A stretch of 64,000 nt of DNA from Roseiarcus sp963824475 (GCA_963824475.1 CAWGPR010000009.1:186001-250000); one strand, 5' to 3'; positions 35,568 through 46,036 are shown, counted from the stretch's first letter. Notes: generated by a model not told the origin, from the sequence alone. Made by a program: numbers and translations.

Positions 35568-37467
35568 ATGAGCGAAACCCGAAAGCTCGCGGCGATCCTG
35601 GTTGCTGATGTGGTCGGCTACAGCCGGCTCGCGGGAGCGGACGAGGATCGCACGTTGTCGCGGCTCCGCGGCCTCCGCAGCGATCTCATCGACCCGGCGA
35701 TAGCGGCCCATCACGGTCGCATCGTCAAACGCACTGGCGACGGCTCGATCATCGAGTTCCGTAGCGTCGTCGACGCGGTGCGCTGTGCGATCGAGATTCA
35801 AAACGGCCTCATCGAGCGCAACGCCGGCGTGCCGGAGGACAGGCGGATCGAGTTTCGCGTCGGCGTCCATGTCGGCGATGTGGTTGAGGAGAGCGACGGC
35901 GACCTGATGGGCGACGGCGTCAACATCGCCGCACGGCTCGAGGGAATCGCCAAGCCTGGCGCGATCTGTCTTTCCGAGGACGCCTATCGGCAAGTCAAGC
36001 AGCGGCTCGATCTGAAGGTCACCGATCTCGGCGCGACGCAACTGAAGAACATCGCCGAGCCGGTGCACGTCTTTTCGCTGGAAGTCGGCCAGCCAGCCGG
36101 GGCAAAGCCCGCGCCGTCAGCGGTCGCCGCGATCAAACCGGAGAGGGGGACGCCGGCGCAAGCAAGCCGCTGGTCTTCGCGTTGGCCCGCGCTCGCCGCG
36201 CTCGCCGCCCTTCTCGTTCTGGCCGCCGCCGGTGGCTGGACCTTGCTTGGCGGGCGCCTAACGAAACCGGCGCAGGCCGGGCATCTTTCGATTGTGGTCC
36301 TCCCCTTCGCCAATCTCTCCGGTGATCCGGCCGAGGATTATTTCGCCGACGGGATCACCGAAAATTTGACCACCGAACTGTCGCACATCCACGACAGTTT
36401 CGTCATCGCCCGCAGCACCGCCTTCACCTACAAGGGCAAGCCGATCGACGCCAAGGAGATAGGCAAGGAGCTCGGCGTTCGGTACGTGCTCGAAGGCTCG
36501 GTCCAGCGCGACCAGAATCGCGTGCGGATCAACGCGCAACTTATCGACGCGGAGTCCGGCGCCCACATTTGGGCCGACGAGATTCGATGAGGACCTGGCG
36601 GATGTGTTCAAGCTTCAGGATCAGGTCGTCGCGCGGCTGGCCGACATATTGGGCTATGAATTGGTCAAGGCGGAAGCGGCGAAAGGCGCCCGCTCGACCA
36701 ATCCGGACGCGAACGATCTCGTCATGCGCGGTTGGGCGTTCATCAATGACCCAGCTCTTTTTGCCAGCAAGGAAAAGGTCAATGCGGCGCGGGCCTTGTT
36801 CGAACAGGCGCTGGCGATCAACCCCAACAACGCGGCGGCCATCGCCGGCGATGCTGCAACATATTTCCGGGAGCATATGTTCCGTTGGGGAAATTCAGGG
36901 ACCGATTACGACGCCAAAATACTTGGTCAGGCGGACCGCGCGATCGCCCTCGCCCCGGGTTACGACCAACCGCACACATTTAAGAGCTTGTACTTGGTCA
37001 ATTCGCGCCGTTTTGACGAGGCGATCAGGGCCGCTGACGCCGGCCTCGCCGTCAATCCAAATAATCCGAATCTCTACCTCGCCCGAGCGGGGTCAGAAAT
37101 AGCCCTGGGCCGCTTCGACGAAGCCAAATCCGATTTGCAACAGGGGATTCGGTTGAGCCCGCGCGATCCGTTCGTGGGCATTTTTCGAACAGAGCTCGGC
37201 GACATAGAAATCGGCACCGGCCGTCCCGAAGCCGCGATCGTCGAATATAAAAAGGCGCTCGACGCCGGCGATCACACCTACTGGGTCTATGCCAACCTCG
37301 CCGCCTCCTATGCGCTCCTGGGCAAGATGGACGAGGCGAAGCCGTTCGTGGCCGAAACCCTTCGCCTCAATCCGAGCTTCACCATTAAATGGTATCGCGA
37401 GCACGTCCCCTACGACCTTCCGACCCGCGACGAAGGCCTGCGCAAGGCGGGCTTTGCGGAGGAATGA
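35568..37467 (+). CDS. class III adenylate cyclase with TolB-like and TPR regions, one apparent frameshift
   Basis: The cyclase domain comes first (1-165): metal Asp in LAAILVADVVGYSRL, second Asp in IVKRTGDGSIIEF, and GDGVNIAARLEG. A membrane helix (WPALAALAALLVLAAAGGWT, about 205-225) is followed by a TolB-N/FlgO-like segment (LSIVVLPFANLSGDPAEDYFADG, then LGVRYVLEGSV) and a TPR-type C-terminus (AIRAADAGLAVNPNNPNLYLARAG). The frame stops at 36590 and resumes at about 36584 in another frame (DEDLADVFKLQDQVVARL). One extra base just before an intact GATTC at 36581 accounts for it. Such proteins make cAMP and may sense periplasmic signals through the TPR part. Total about 630 residues. Confidence 0.85.
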
Positions 37468-37632
37468 ACAGGGCGCGCGGTGGCCAACCGCTATATCTCG
37501 AATGCCCTTTACCTACGCGATCCTTACCTAGCGGGAAACTTCCGCTTTGGCATCGCAAGCCGTCCCTCGTCGTGCGGCACAGAAACTTCTACTTCGGGTC
37601 GAAACCGGTCGAGCTGATTGAGCTTTCATCCG

Positions 37633-37700
37633 CGCCCCTGGATTCATTGCGATCACCCTAACCGACCAGCAGCAGCGGATGGGGCGCGTGTCGCGACCAG
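37633..37700 (+). repeat. 68-bp direct repeat, right copy
   Basis: Partner of 35376-35443; it begins 165 bases after the cyclase stop. See the left copy for the match. Confidence 0.8.
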
Positions 37701-38203
37701 GCGGCCTCGCCGACCATCATGGCGAGGCCAAGCGTCGCGAGAGCGTCGGCCGGCGACTACTTGCGCGCTGCCACGGGCTCAAACCCAGTCAGCCGCCTGC
37801 AGTTGGCGGGTCGCCTTGGGCGGATAGCGCGCCTCCAGGGGTTGCCTCGGAAGGACCGGAGTCCTTGCGATAGCCGTCGTTCGATAGCAAGCGCGAAATA
37901 CGCTTCAGCGCCCGAAGCGGTAGTCCCTGTCGTAGGTGAGGAACATGGCGGAGGGCGGGGAGCTGCCCAAGCGACGCGCCTGGGGACGGAAGGACCCGAG
38001 TTTTCACACGGCCCCCCAACCAAAGTGTCATAGCTATCGTCTACCAGTATACGGCGGCAACCCGAGCGGATGATGGGCAATGGAGTAAGTCGAGGGTACG
38101 TGTCAGCCGCGATCATCCCCTTCGCCATCCCTGTCCATCGCGGGACGGCAGCGGTTGAGAGCCCAGATAGCGACAACGGACTGAAACGAGAACGAGATGA
38201 ACC
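37701..38203. other. intergenic region between cyclase and PfpI genes
   Basis: About 500 bases without a convincing gene. It contains TTTTCACACGGCC at about 38004-38016, which resembles IS1182-type terminal repeats, so it may hold an old insertion-sequence scar. The minus-strand open frame over 37757-38335 has no protein-like sequence. Confidence 0.35.
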
Positions 38204-38771
38204 ATGACGAACGAGACTTCTGAACGGCCTCAAGGTTGCGATCCTGGTGACCGACGGTTTCGAGCAAGTCGAGTTGGAGCGGCCGCGGAGGGCACTCGAC
38301 GAAGCCGGCGCACAGACCCAGATCGTTTCGCCCAAGGCCGAACGCGTCCGCGCCTGGAAATTCGGTGAATGGGGTGACCAACTCCGGGTGGACGTTCCTC
38401 TGGATCAGGCCAAACCGCAGGACTTCGATGCTCTGCTCCTGCCCGGCGGCCTCATCAATCTCGACGCGCTGCGGGTTCAGCCCAAAGCCATGGCGTTCGC
38501 GAAAGCGTTCTTCGACGCCGGCAAGCCGGTGGCGGCGATCTGCCGTGGCCTATGGACCATCACCGAAATCAACGCGGCTCGCGGGAGGCTGATAACCTCG
38601 TGTTCGTCGTTGAAAACGGATCTCGAGAACGCTGGAGCGGACTGGGTGGATCAGGAGGTCGTTGTCGACCGCAATCTGGTCACGGGCCGCAGTCCCAGCG
38701 ACATCCCTACATTCAATTGGGAAATGATCAAGGTGTTCAGCGCCGCTCGTGAGCGGCAGCATGCCGCGTGA
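38204..38771 (+). CDS. DJ-1/PfpI-family protein, one apparent frameshift
   Basis: MTNET reads from the ATG at 38204. Dropping one T from GACTTC at 38215-38220 (giving GACTC) continues LNGLKVAILVTDGFEQVELERPRRAL, the normal family start. Otherwise only a GTG at 38247 would give a truncated protein. About 188 residues with DALLLPGGLINLDALR and the nucleophile-elbow Cys in PVAAICRGLWTI. The His that usually follows this Cys (AICHG) is Arg here. The likely role is a glyoxalase/deglycase, chaperone or stress protein; the exact activity is uncertain. Confidence 0.8.
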
Positions 38772-39243
38772 AGGTCGCGCCGGATGGCGACGGGCTTCAA
38801 GAGGTGCTGACCGCCGCAACGCTCATGTTTTGTTTGGGCGGCTGCACCGTTCGCGGCAAGTAACGGGTTGACCGCCGCCGTGGATAAGATTTAAGCGAAG
38901 ATAAATGAATTCGCGGCCCTCCCTGGCGCGTTCAAAGGTCCGCCGCCCGTTCCATGAATATGAAGGCGCGACATGTCGCCCGTTAGGGATGGAAGCCGCA
39001 AGGCTGAAACCGCTCGGGTTCGATTCAAGACAACCCGCCCACGCTCGCGCGAGAACGTCCAACCAACGCTATTTCTTTTCCTGACGAAGATTCCAAAGCA
39101 ATTGATTGAGGTCGAGGTCCGCTAACGGCGCAGACCGGGCGTTTATAAGGGCCGCTCGAAGGTCGGCAAAGGGTCCAGAAACTATGGGGACCGCGACAAA
39201 GGTCTGGCACTTTGTCGTGTGCGAAAGCCGATAGAGGTGCCCC
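38772..39243. other. intergenic region leading into the IS nest
   Basis: About 470 bases. No chromosomal gene is seen. The last 150-180 bases before 39244 probably belong to the non-coding left end of the IS110-family element, which can encode its guide (bridge/seek) RNA. Confidence 0.35.
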
Positions 39244-40410
39244 ATGATCCAAGTTGATGACCTGAGCCGTTCTTTGATTGCCTTTGAACAAATCAGCACG
39301 TTGGTGATCGTAGTCGAGTTGAGTCAATCGAGCTGGCTGGCTGCCGGCGTGGTTCCTGGAATTGAACGGCGACCACTGAAGAAACTGGATCCCGATCCAA
39401 CTGCACTCTTGCATTTGGTGGAGGGTTGGCGGGATCGAGCGACAAAAGTTGGCAGAGCGATCACACGGACCGTTCTCGCTTTCGAGTCTGGTCGCGATGG
39501 GTTTTGGCTGGCCCGATGGCTGCGGGTCCATGGCGTCGAGACCTTCGTCATGCATTCGACGAGCGTCGCGGTATCGCGCGAGCCCCGCCGAGCCAAGACG
39601 GATCGGCTCGATACTGAGATGCTCATCCGCGTGTTTCTGGGATGGCTGCGCGGCGAGCCGCGTCACTGCAAAATGGTGGCGATCCCCACGCTCGAGGAAG
39701 AAGACGCCAGGCGTCCCAGCCGCGAGCGCGAAGTCCTGGTGGGCGAACGCACGCGGATCATCAATCGCATGAAGGCAGCCCTGGTCCGGCTCGGCATTCG
39801 CGGCTTCAAGCCGGGACTGCCCACGGCGCCGCAAAAGCTTGACACATTGCGGACTCCAGAGGAGACGCCAATTCCGCCCAACATGTTGGACGAGATGCGA
39901 CGCGACATGGCCCGACTGGCTTGGGTCCGCGAGCAGATCAACGCCATCGAGCAGGCTCGGCTGGAGCGCTTGGAACGGGCGCCTCCCACTGGCCGGCATG
40001 CGATGGTTCGGATGTTGGCGCGCGTCATCGGCGTCGGCGTCGAGACCGCGGATATGCTGGTGCAAGAAGTTCTGTCCAGAAACCTGCGAGACCGACGGGC
40101 CGTGGCCCGGTACGCCGGCCTCACCGGATCGCCAGACGAGAGCGGGTCGAAACGACGTGAGCAGGGTTTGTCTAAGGCGGGCAACGCGCGGGTGCGTCGC
40201 GGTCTCATTCAACTGGCGTGGCGCTTCCTGCGCTTTCAGAAGGACAGCGCCCTAGCGCAGTGGTACCGAGGCCGAACCGAAGATGTTGCTGGGAAGCGTA
40301 AGAAGACAATGATCGTGGCGCTTGCCCGAAAGCTGCTGATCGCCCTGTGGCGACTGGCGACAATCGGAGAAATCCCTGTCGGCGTCGCACTGCGGATGGC
40401 TGTCGCTTGA
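39244..40410 (+). CDS. IS110-family transposase (copy a)
   Basis: 388 residues. The RuvC-like DEDD domain is recognisable (acidic residue in LVIVVELSQSSWLA, Glu in AFESGRDGFWLA, Asp-Asp in AKTDRLDTEML). The C-terminal transposase_20 domain carries the catalytic serine region (RAVARYAGLTGSPDESGSKRREQGLSKAGNARVRRGLIQLA). Full length. It is followed by about 330 non-coding bases. The ends are not defined because IS110 elements lack ordinary inverted repeats. Confidence 0.85.
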   Translation: MIQVDDLSRSLIAFEQISTLVIVVELSQSSWLAAGVVPGIERRPLKKLDPDPTALLHLVEGWRDRATKVGRAITRTVLAFESGRDGFWLARWLRVHGVETFVMHSTSVAVSREPRRAKTDRLDTEMLIRVFLGWLRGEPRHCKMVAIPTLEEEDARRPSREREVLVGERTRIINRMKAALVRLGIRGFKPGLPTAPQKLDTLRTPEETPIPPNMLDEMRRDMARLAWVREQINAIEQARLERLERAPPTGRHAMVRMLARVIGVGVETADMLVQEVLSRNLRDRRAVARYAGLTGSPDESGSKRREQGLSKAGNARVRRGLIQLAWRFLRFQKDSALAQWYRGRTEDVAGKRKKTMIVALARKLLIALWRLATIGEIPVGVALRMAVA

Positions 40411-40740
40411 ACCATTTGATCGAACAGGAGCGGAATAACACCCAGTTTCGGCATCCTTCGCGCATTGACGCAAAGGTCGCTGATCATGATCCGAGGTGGT
40501 GGTGACCCGAACACAGTCATGGCTTCAAAGCCGAGTCCAGAATGGGCCCGCCACCTCGGAGCCTCGCCGCTGAAGCGCATGGCTGCTTCATGGTCCGGGT
40601 CCGACATGGACCCAACCGAATACAAGGTTGCGGCGCGAGAGACGCGCCCGACAGCGGGCTCCCCTCGGATCAATCAAAACACGCCTCGACCATAGGAGAA
40701 CATCAGATGCAATAAAGCTTGACACGGAGATCCCCATACA
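40411..40740 (+). other. non-coding 3' region of the IS110-family element
   Basis: 330 bases between the IS110 stop and the IS1182 left end without a gene. It has several short complementary stretches (for example CGAGGTGG and CCACCTCGG around 40492-40560). In related elements one non-coding end produces a structured guide RNA. That is only possible here. Confidence 0.35.
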
Positions 40741-40798
40741 AGGCTGTGTGAAAACGTTGGTTGGGTTAGAATCCTGCTGGATTGAGTCGGGGGTCTTG

Positions 40799-42238
40799 AT
40801 GAAGCGCTTTGTCGAGGGCGAAGACCGGTTGCAAGGCGTTTTGCTCCCCGAGTTCCTCGACGATTATGTGGCAGAAGACAATTTAGTGCGGGTGCTCGAG
40901 GTCTTCGTCGACGAGTTGGATTTGCGGGCGCTGGGGTTTGAGGGCGTCGTTCCGGAAGCGACGGGTCGGCCTGCTTATCATCCTGCGACGCTGCTGAAGA
41001 TCTATCTCTACGGCTATCTCAATCGCATCCAGTCGAGCCGGCGGCTCGAACGGGAGACCCAACGCAACATCGAGCTGATGTGGCTGACCGGCCGACTGAC
41101 GCCGGACTTCAAGACGATCGCCGACTTCCGCCGCGACAGCGGGCCTGCGATCCGCGCGGCCTGTGCGCAGTTCATCGTGCTGTGCCGTCAGTTCAACCTT
41201 TTCACGCGGACTGTCATTGCGATCGACGGGAGCAAGTTCAAGGCAGTCAACAATCGCGACAAGAACTTCACAGTGGCAAAGGTCGCCAAGCGCATTGAGC
41301 AGGTGGAGGCCAGCATCGCGCGCTACCTGGCGGCCTTGGATCGCGCCGACCGGGAGGACGGCGATGTGGCCGAGGCAAAGACAGTCCCCCTCAAGGAGAA
41401 GATCGAGGGCCTGCGGCGGCAGATGCAGTCCCTCAAGGAGATGGGTCAACAGGTCGAGGCCGCGCCCGACAAACAGGTCTCCCTGACCGATCCCGATGCC
41501 CGCTCGATGGCGACCAGCGGCAAGGGCGCCGGCATCGTCGGCTACAACGTGCAGATCGCTGTCGATGCCGAGCACCATCTGATCGTCGCACATGAGGTTA
41601 CCAATGTCGGCAGCGATCGGGCGCAACTGACCGCAATGGGCCGCAAGGCCCGCGAGGCAAGCGGATGCGAGGAGGTCACGGTGCTGGCCGACAGAGGCTA
41701 TTACAATGGCGACGAGGTGCTGGCCTGCGAGGGCACAGGCATTCTACCGGTCATCCCCAAGACGCAAACCTCCGGCAACCCCAAGCGCGGCCTCTTCACC
41801 GTGGCGGACTTTATCTACGACGCCGAGAACGATCGCTACACCTGCCCCGCCGGAGAGCGCCTGACCAAGGGAAAGGTGCGCTCAGACCGCCGCGATAATA
41901 TCGATCACTATCGCAACCTCAGAGCATGCCTAACCTGCGCGCTCAAGCCTCGATGCACGCCCGACAAGGTCAAACGCCTGAAGCGCTGGGAGCACGAGAG
42001 CGTGCTCGACAAGATGCAAGCCAGGCTCGACCACATGCCGGAGGCCATGACAATCCGCCGGCAGACCGTCGAGCATCCGTTCGGCACGCTCAAGGCTTGG
42101 ATGGGCAGCGCCCACTTCCTGACCAGGACCCTCGAAAAGGTCAAAACCGAGATGAGCCTGCAGGTGCTGGCCTACAATATGAAGCGAATGATCAACCTCT
42201 TCGGCGTCAACCCGCTGATGCAGGCGATCGCGGCCTGA
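40799..42238 (+). CDS. IS1182-family transposase
   Basis: 479 residues from the ATG at 40799; the frame extends upstream through the terminal repeat and is not coding there. DDE residues: Asp in VIAIDGSKFKAVN, Asp in TVLADRGYYNGDE and Glu in RRQTVEHPFGTLKAWMG. A Cys-rich strip (YTCPAGERL, LRACLTCALKPRC) is typical. The N-terminal DUF772 motif is ALGFEGVVPEATGRPAYHPATLLKIYLYGYL. It appears functional. Confidence 0.92.
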   Translation: MKRFVEGEDRLQGVLLPEFLDDYVAEDNLVRVLEVFVDELDLRALGFEGVVPEATGRPAYHPATLLKIYLYGYLNRIQSSRRLERETQRNIELMWLTGRLTPDFKTIADFRRDSGPAIRAACAQFIVLCRQFNLFTRTVIAIDGSKFKAVNNRDKNFTVAKVAKRIEQVEASIARYLAALDRADREDGDVAEAKTVPLKEKIEGLRRQMQSLKEMGQQVEAAPDKQVSLTDPDARSMATSGKGAGIVGYNVQIAVDAEHHLIVAHEVTNVGSDRAQLTAMGRKAREASGCEEVTVLADRGYYNGDEVLACEGTGILPVIPKTQTSGNPKRGLFTVADFIYDAENDRYTCPAGERLTKGKVRSDRRDNIDHYRNLRACLTCALKPRCTPDKVKRLKRWEHESVLDKMQARLDHMPEAMTIRRQTVEHPFGTLKAWMGSAHFLTRTLEKVKTEMSLQVLAYNMKRMINLFGVNPLMQAIAA

Positions 42239-42301
42239 CCGCGCGCGCCTGCCGGCGCGAGCTGAACCGCTCCAGCATTGCCGGGGGCCATTTTGTTTGG
42301 G

Positions 42302-43207
42302 TCAGGCGGCCATGGCTGTGTCGTTCAGCATGGCGAAGTAGCGTTCCTCGGCTTCGGCCGGCGGGATGAAGCCGATGGGCTCCAGAAGCCGGCGGTTGTT
42401 GAACCAGTCCACCCACTCGAGGGTCGCGAACTCGACGGCCTCGAAGTTGCGCCACGGTCCAGTTCGATGGATGACCTCAACCTTGTAGAGGCCGTTGATC
42501 GTTTCGGCGAGGGCATTGTCGTAAGAGTCGCCGACGCTGCCGACCGAAGGCTCGATCCCGGCCTTGGCGAGACGCTCGGTGTACTTGATTGAGACATATT
42601 GGGCGCCGCGATCACTATGATGGACGAGGCCGCCTTGGGTGGCGGGCCTTCGGTGATGGAGCGCCTGTTCGAGAGCGTCCAGGACAAAGTCGGCGTGCGC
42701 CGTCCTGCTGGCGCGCCAGCCGACGATCCGCCGCGCATAAGCGTCGATGACGAAGGCGACATAGACGAAGCCAGCCCAGGTCACGACATACGTAAAATCC
42801 GCGAGCCACGATCTATCTGGCGCCGGGGCGTGGAATTGCCGGTTCACATGATCCAGCGGACAGGCGGCCGCCTTGTCGCTGATCGTCGTACGCAAAGGCT
42901 TGCCCTGGATTGCTCCCCGAAGGCCCATGGCTCGCATCAACCGGGCGACCGTGCAGCGAGCTGTGGAGGAGCCCTCCCGCCGCAACTGACGCCAGACCTT
43001 GCGCACGCCATAGACGCGGAAGTTCTCCTCGAACACGCGCCGGATCTCGACCTTCAGATCCGCGTCGCGGCGGGCCCTGTCGGGCAGACGGGAGGGATCA
43101 GCGCGCCTGGCGACATGGGTATGATAGGTCGACGGGGCGATCGGCAGAACCCTGCAGATCGGCTCGACCCCGTAGGCCTGACGATGATCGTCAATGAAGG
43201 CGATCAT
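42302..43207 (-). CDS. IS3-family transposase OrfB
   Basis: 301 residues, integrase core. DDE residues: Asp in DRSWLADFTYV, Asp in LVHHSDRGAQYVS and Glu in DNALAETINGLYK. The N-terminal HTH_21 segment is DDHRQAYGVEPICRVL then FRVYGVRKVWRQL. Its start overlaps the OrfA stop by four bases (ATGA), allowing coupled translation or frameshifting to the OrfAB fusion used by IS3 elements. Confidence 0.93.
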   Translation of the reverse strand: MIAFIDDHRQAYGVEPICRVLPIAPSTYHTHVARRADPSRLPDRARRDADLKVEIRRVFEENFRVYGVRKVWRQLRREGSSTARCTVARLMRAMGLRGAIQGKPLRTTISDKAAACPLDHVNRQFHAPAPDRSWLADFTYVVTWAGFVYVAFVIDAYARRIVGWRASRTAHADFVLDALEQALHHRRPATQGGLVHHSDRGAQYVSIKYTERLAKAGIEPSVGSVGDSYDNALAETINGLYKVEVIHRTGPWRNFEAVEFATLEWVDWFNNRRLLEPIGFIPPAEAEERYFAMLNDTAMAA

Positions 43208-43533
43208 GGCTTGAAGCGGCGGTCGAGCTCCGCCTGCGCGAAATAAGCGGACGCCTTGCGCAGAATCTCGTTGGCCTGGCGCAACTCGCGGTTCTCACGC
43301 TCCAGCGACTTCAGACGTTCGGCGATTTCGGTCGGAACGCCGCCACGCACGCCTCTGTCGATCTCCGCCTTCTTGACCCACTCATTGAGGGACTGCGCCG
43401 TGCAGCCGATCTTCGCGGCAATCGAAGTCACCGTCGCCCACCGCGAGGGATGATCCTTCTCGTGCTCGAAAACCAGCCGAACCGCGCGCGTGCGCACCTC
43501 GGGTGAAAACCTGTTCGTCGTCTTGCTTGCCAT
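43204..43533 (-). CDS. IS3-family OrfA (DNA-binding)
   Basis: 109 residues with a helix-turn-helix (WATVTSIAAKIGCTAQSLNEWVKK) and a C-terminal leucine-zipper-like helix (LKSLERENRELRQANEILRKA). It binds the ends of the IS3 element. It precedes OrfB on the same strand. Confidence 0.9.
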   Translation of the reverse strand: MASKTTNRFSPEVRTRAVRLVFEHEKDHPSRWATVTSIAAKIGCTAQSLNEWVKKAEIDRGVRGGVPTEIAERLKSLERENRELRQANEILRKASAYFAQAELDRRFKP

Positions 43534-43857
43534 CGCTCCACCTTCTCAAGGTTCGGAGCCTCCGACAAACCCGGAGCGGTTCAAGCTACCGCTGTCGCTC
43601 AACACCCGTATTGGAAATCATGTTTTGACACGACCTCGGTCGATTCGACCGATCTGCCGCGCCGTCGGCGACGACCGCATTTTGCGAATTTCGTTGAAAA
43701 ACTCGAATTTCAGCTTCGATCACAATTCAGAAAGACCGATGGTAGCCTTGGCGCAAAATTTCTTAGAGCGGGATGAATTCGGGCTGAATTGAGGGGGGAT
43801 TCCCGAATTGGCGCTGTTCTGATTTACCGTCCTGGCTGGGAATGGAGGCCAGCATGG

Positions 43858-44210
43858 ATGGGAAAGCCTTATATATTATTCGATCGATCTTCGGGAGCGG
43901 GCGATAGCGGCGGTTTTGCAAGGCGGGCTGTCGCGGCATGAGTTGGCGGCGCGCTTTGGCGTTGCGCCGAGCACGGTGATCAATTGGGTCCGGCGCTTTC
44001 GCGAGACGGGCAGCGTCGCGTCTGGCCGGATGGGCGGGCACAAGCCCAAGGCGATCGCTGGCGAGCACGCCATATTTCTGTCGCGGCGTGTCCGGGACGG
44101 CGGCTTCACTTTGCGCGGACTGGTGGCCGAGCTCGCCACGCGCGGCCTCAAGGCCGACTATCGATCGGTGTGGAATTTCGTTCACGCCGAGAAGCTCGGC
44201 TTCAAAAACG
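43858..44210 (+). pseudogene. IS630-family transposase, N-terminal half
   Basis: MGKPY at 43858 is separated from SIDLRERAIAAVLQGGLSRH by seven extra bases (TATATTA-like) that shift the frame. The helix-turn-helix (RHELAARFGVAPSTVINWVRRF) is complete and the protein breaks after AEKLGFKN, where foreign IS sequence begins. Non-functional as it stands. Confidence 0.8.
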
Positions 44211-44338
44211 TATGGCCCGCCCCGTTCGCAAGGGGGTTTGTGAGATTGGCGGCTGATCCAGTCTGCTTCAACGTATCCCTCGAGGCTCCGCCTCCGGCTA
44301 TGATGGAGATACGCGCGCTCCAGTCCTCATAAAACTCC

Positions 44339-44359
44339 CGGCGTCGAGCGCCGTTTTTT
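44339..44359 (+). terminator. rho-independent terminator inside the IS nest
   Basis: CGGCG-TCGAG-CGCCG followed by six T. The gene it serves is unclear; it may shield the downstream IS110 transposase from read-through. Confidence 0.5.
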
Positions 44360-44619
44360 AAACCAGGATTCCGGAACGCCGTTCGACTGTCAGATCCCAT
44401 GGGGATTGGGTTTGCGGCCAAAGCTCAGACAGGGTGCGGTCGCTAGCCAATCACCAATGGAGGCGACCATGCTGAGCAGAGCGGACAACACCGAAACCGG
44501 AATCTCTATCCGTACCGATCTTCGCGCGATTTTCGTTTCCTTAGAGTTGAGTTCGAACGACATGGCTGGTCACCTCGCTATCCCCGGGCACGCGGGAGAA
44601 GATGTCGAAGCACTCCGTG

Positions 44620-46036
44620 GGTCCCGTCGCGGGGGTGGTTGGAATTGGGTTGGCGTAGTCTCCGGGTTGTTCAACCCAAATGATTCCGGCGTTGGCGCGC
44701 TGGAACGGAGACCACGCCATGACGAAGGATACCACGAAGGAGGCGGCTGTGGCCGCCGAAGCTTTGCTTTTGGATGATTGGTTCGACGCGATCGAGGACG
44801 GGGTTCGGGCTCGGGCGCGCGGCTTTATCGAGACGATGCTGGAGGAGGAACTTTCCGAGGCGTTGTCGCGTCCGCGCTACGGCCGGCGCAAGCCAGGTGA
44901 GGACGAGGCGGCGCCGTCGGTTGTCGGCGTGCGCCACGGGCATCGCGAGCGGACGCTGACGGGCACGTTTGGCAAGACGCGGATCGCCGTGCCGCGCGCT
45001 CGGTTGACCGGCGAGGACGGCAAGACGCGCGAATGGCGGAGCGGTTCGCTGCGCGCCTACCAGCGCCGCACCCGGGCCGCCGACGCCTTGATCGCCGGGG
45101 CTTATCTCGCAGGGACCAACACCCGCCGCGTGCGACGCGCGCTGAACGCGGTGTTTGCTGGGCCGGTCGGCAAGGACGTGGTCAGCCGCGTCTGGCGCAA
45201 GACGAAGGGCGACTGGGACGCCTGGAATGCGCGTTCGCTCGCCGAAGAGCCGATCGTGCGGCTGATCCTCGACGGCACAGTCGCGCGTGTCCGGCTCGAC
45301 AGAAGGGCGACTTCGATCTCGTTGCTCGTGGCGCTCGGCGTGCGCGCCGACGGCCAGAAGATGTTGCTCGCGATCAAGAGCATGGGCGGGGAAGGCGAGG
45401 CGGCCTGGCGTGCGCTGCTCGACGATCTGGTCCGGCGCGGATTGCAAACGCCGGAGCTGGTCGTCGTCGACGGCGCGCCGGGCCTCGAAAAGGCGCTGGC
45501 GGCGCTGTGGCCCGACGTGGCTGTCCAACGCTGCACCGTGCACAAGCATCGCAATCTCCTCGCCCATGCGCCCGAGCGCCTGCACGAGGAAATCTCGAAT
45601 GACTACCGCGACATGATCTACGCCGCGACGCGCGGCGAGGTTGAGACCTGGCGCAAGGCGTTCATCCGCAAATGGCGCCTCAAATGCCGCGCCGTCGCCG
45701 ACAGCCTGGAGGAAGCCAGCGACAAGCTGTTCACATTCACGCGGTTCCCGCCGAACCAATGGAAATCAATCCGAACCTCGAACGCGATCGAGCGATTGCA
45801 CGAGGAGTTCAAGCGCCGGATCAAGACTTCAGACCGTGCTGCCCTGCGCCGAAACCGCCGCCATGCTGTTCTGGGCGCTGCTTGCCTCAGGACAGATCAC
45901 CATGCGCAAGGTCGACGGATGGCAGACCCTCGCCGAGAAACCAGACGATCAGATCATTGACCTCGCCGCATGATCGGATAGCCTCATGTCGCCCGAAGAC
46001 GCGCCAGTCAATTCCAACAAAAATCGCGACGGGGCC
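44620..46036 (+). mobile_element. IS256-family element with perfect 8-bp target duplication
   Basis: The ends are GGTCCCGTCGCG (left) and GGCCCCGTCGCG (right, reverse complement). The similarity continues inward (TTGGAATTG, TGGCG). ACTCCGTG is duplicated at 44612-44619 and 46037-46044. 1,417 bases, inserted inside the IS110 copy b transposase gene. Confidence 0.92.
44719..45973 (+). CDS. IS256-family (mutator-type) transposase, one apparent frameshift
   Basis: About 417 residues from the ATG at 44719. Catalytic acids: Asp in RLILDGTVARV, Asp in LVVVDGAPGLEKAL and Glu in SNAIERLHEEFKRR. At 45835-45840 GACTTC shifts the frame. Read as GACTC it continues RRIKTQTVLPCAETAAMLFW and ends QIIDLAA at 45973, the normal family C-terminus. 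It is otherwise intact. Confidence 0.9.

Larger units (their letters stand above)
42263..43583 (-). mobile_element. complete IS3-family element
   Basis: 1,321 bases bounded by perfect 11-bp ends TGAACCGCTCC (left) and GGAGCGGTTCA (right), and flanked on both sides by the 3-bp duplication AGC (42260-42262 and 43584-43586). orfA and orfB are both intact. It is inserted inside the IS1182 element. Confidence 0.93.
40741..43634 (+). mobile_element. IS1182-family element interrupted by IS3
   Basis: The left end is AGGCTGTGTGAAAAC at 40741. The right end is GTTTTGACACGACCT at 43620-43634, its imperfect reverse complement (11-12 of 15). Its transposase gene is intact. An IS3 element (42263-43583) sits in the non-coding tail between gene and right end. 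Without IS3 the element is about 1.57 kb, normal for the family. Confidence 0.7.

Noticed and set aside
37757..38335. 192-residue protein on the minus strand, and a possible tRNA near 37770-37830
   Set aside because: The frame overlaps the PfpI gene and has no protein-like composition. A T-arm-like TGGGTTTGAGCCC stretch is not supported by any cloverleaf.
43204..43207. IS3 orfA/orfB overlap as a damaging frameshift
   Set aside because: The ATGA overlap is the normal arrangement of two-frame IS3 elements.
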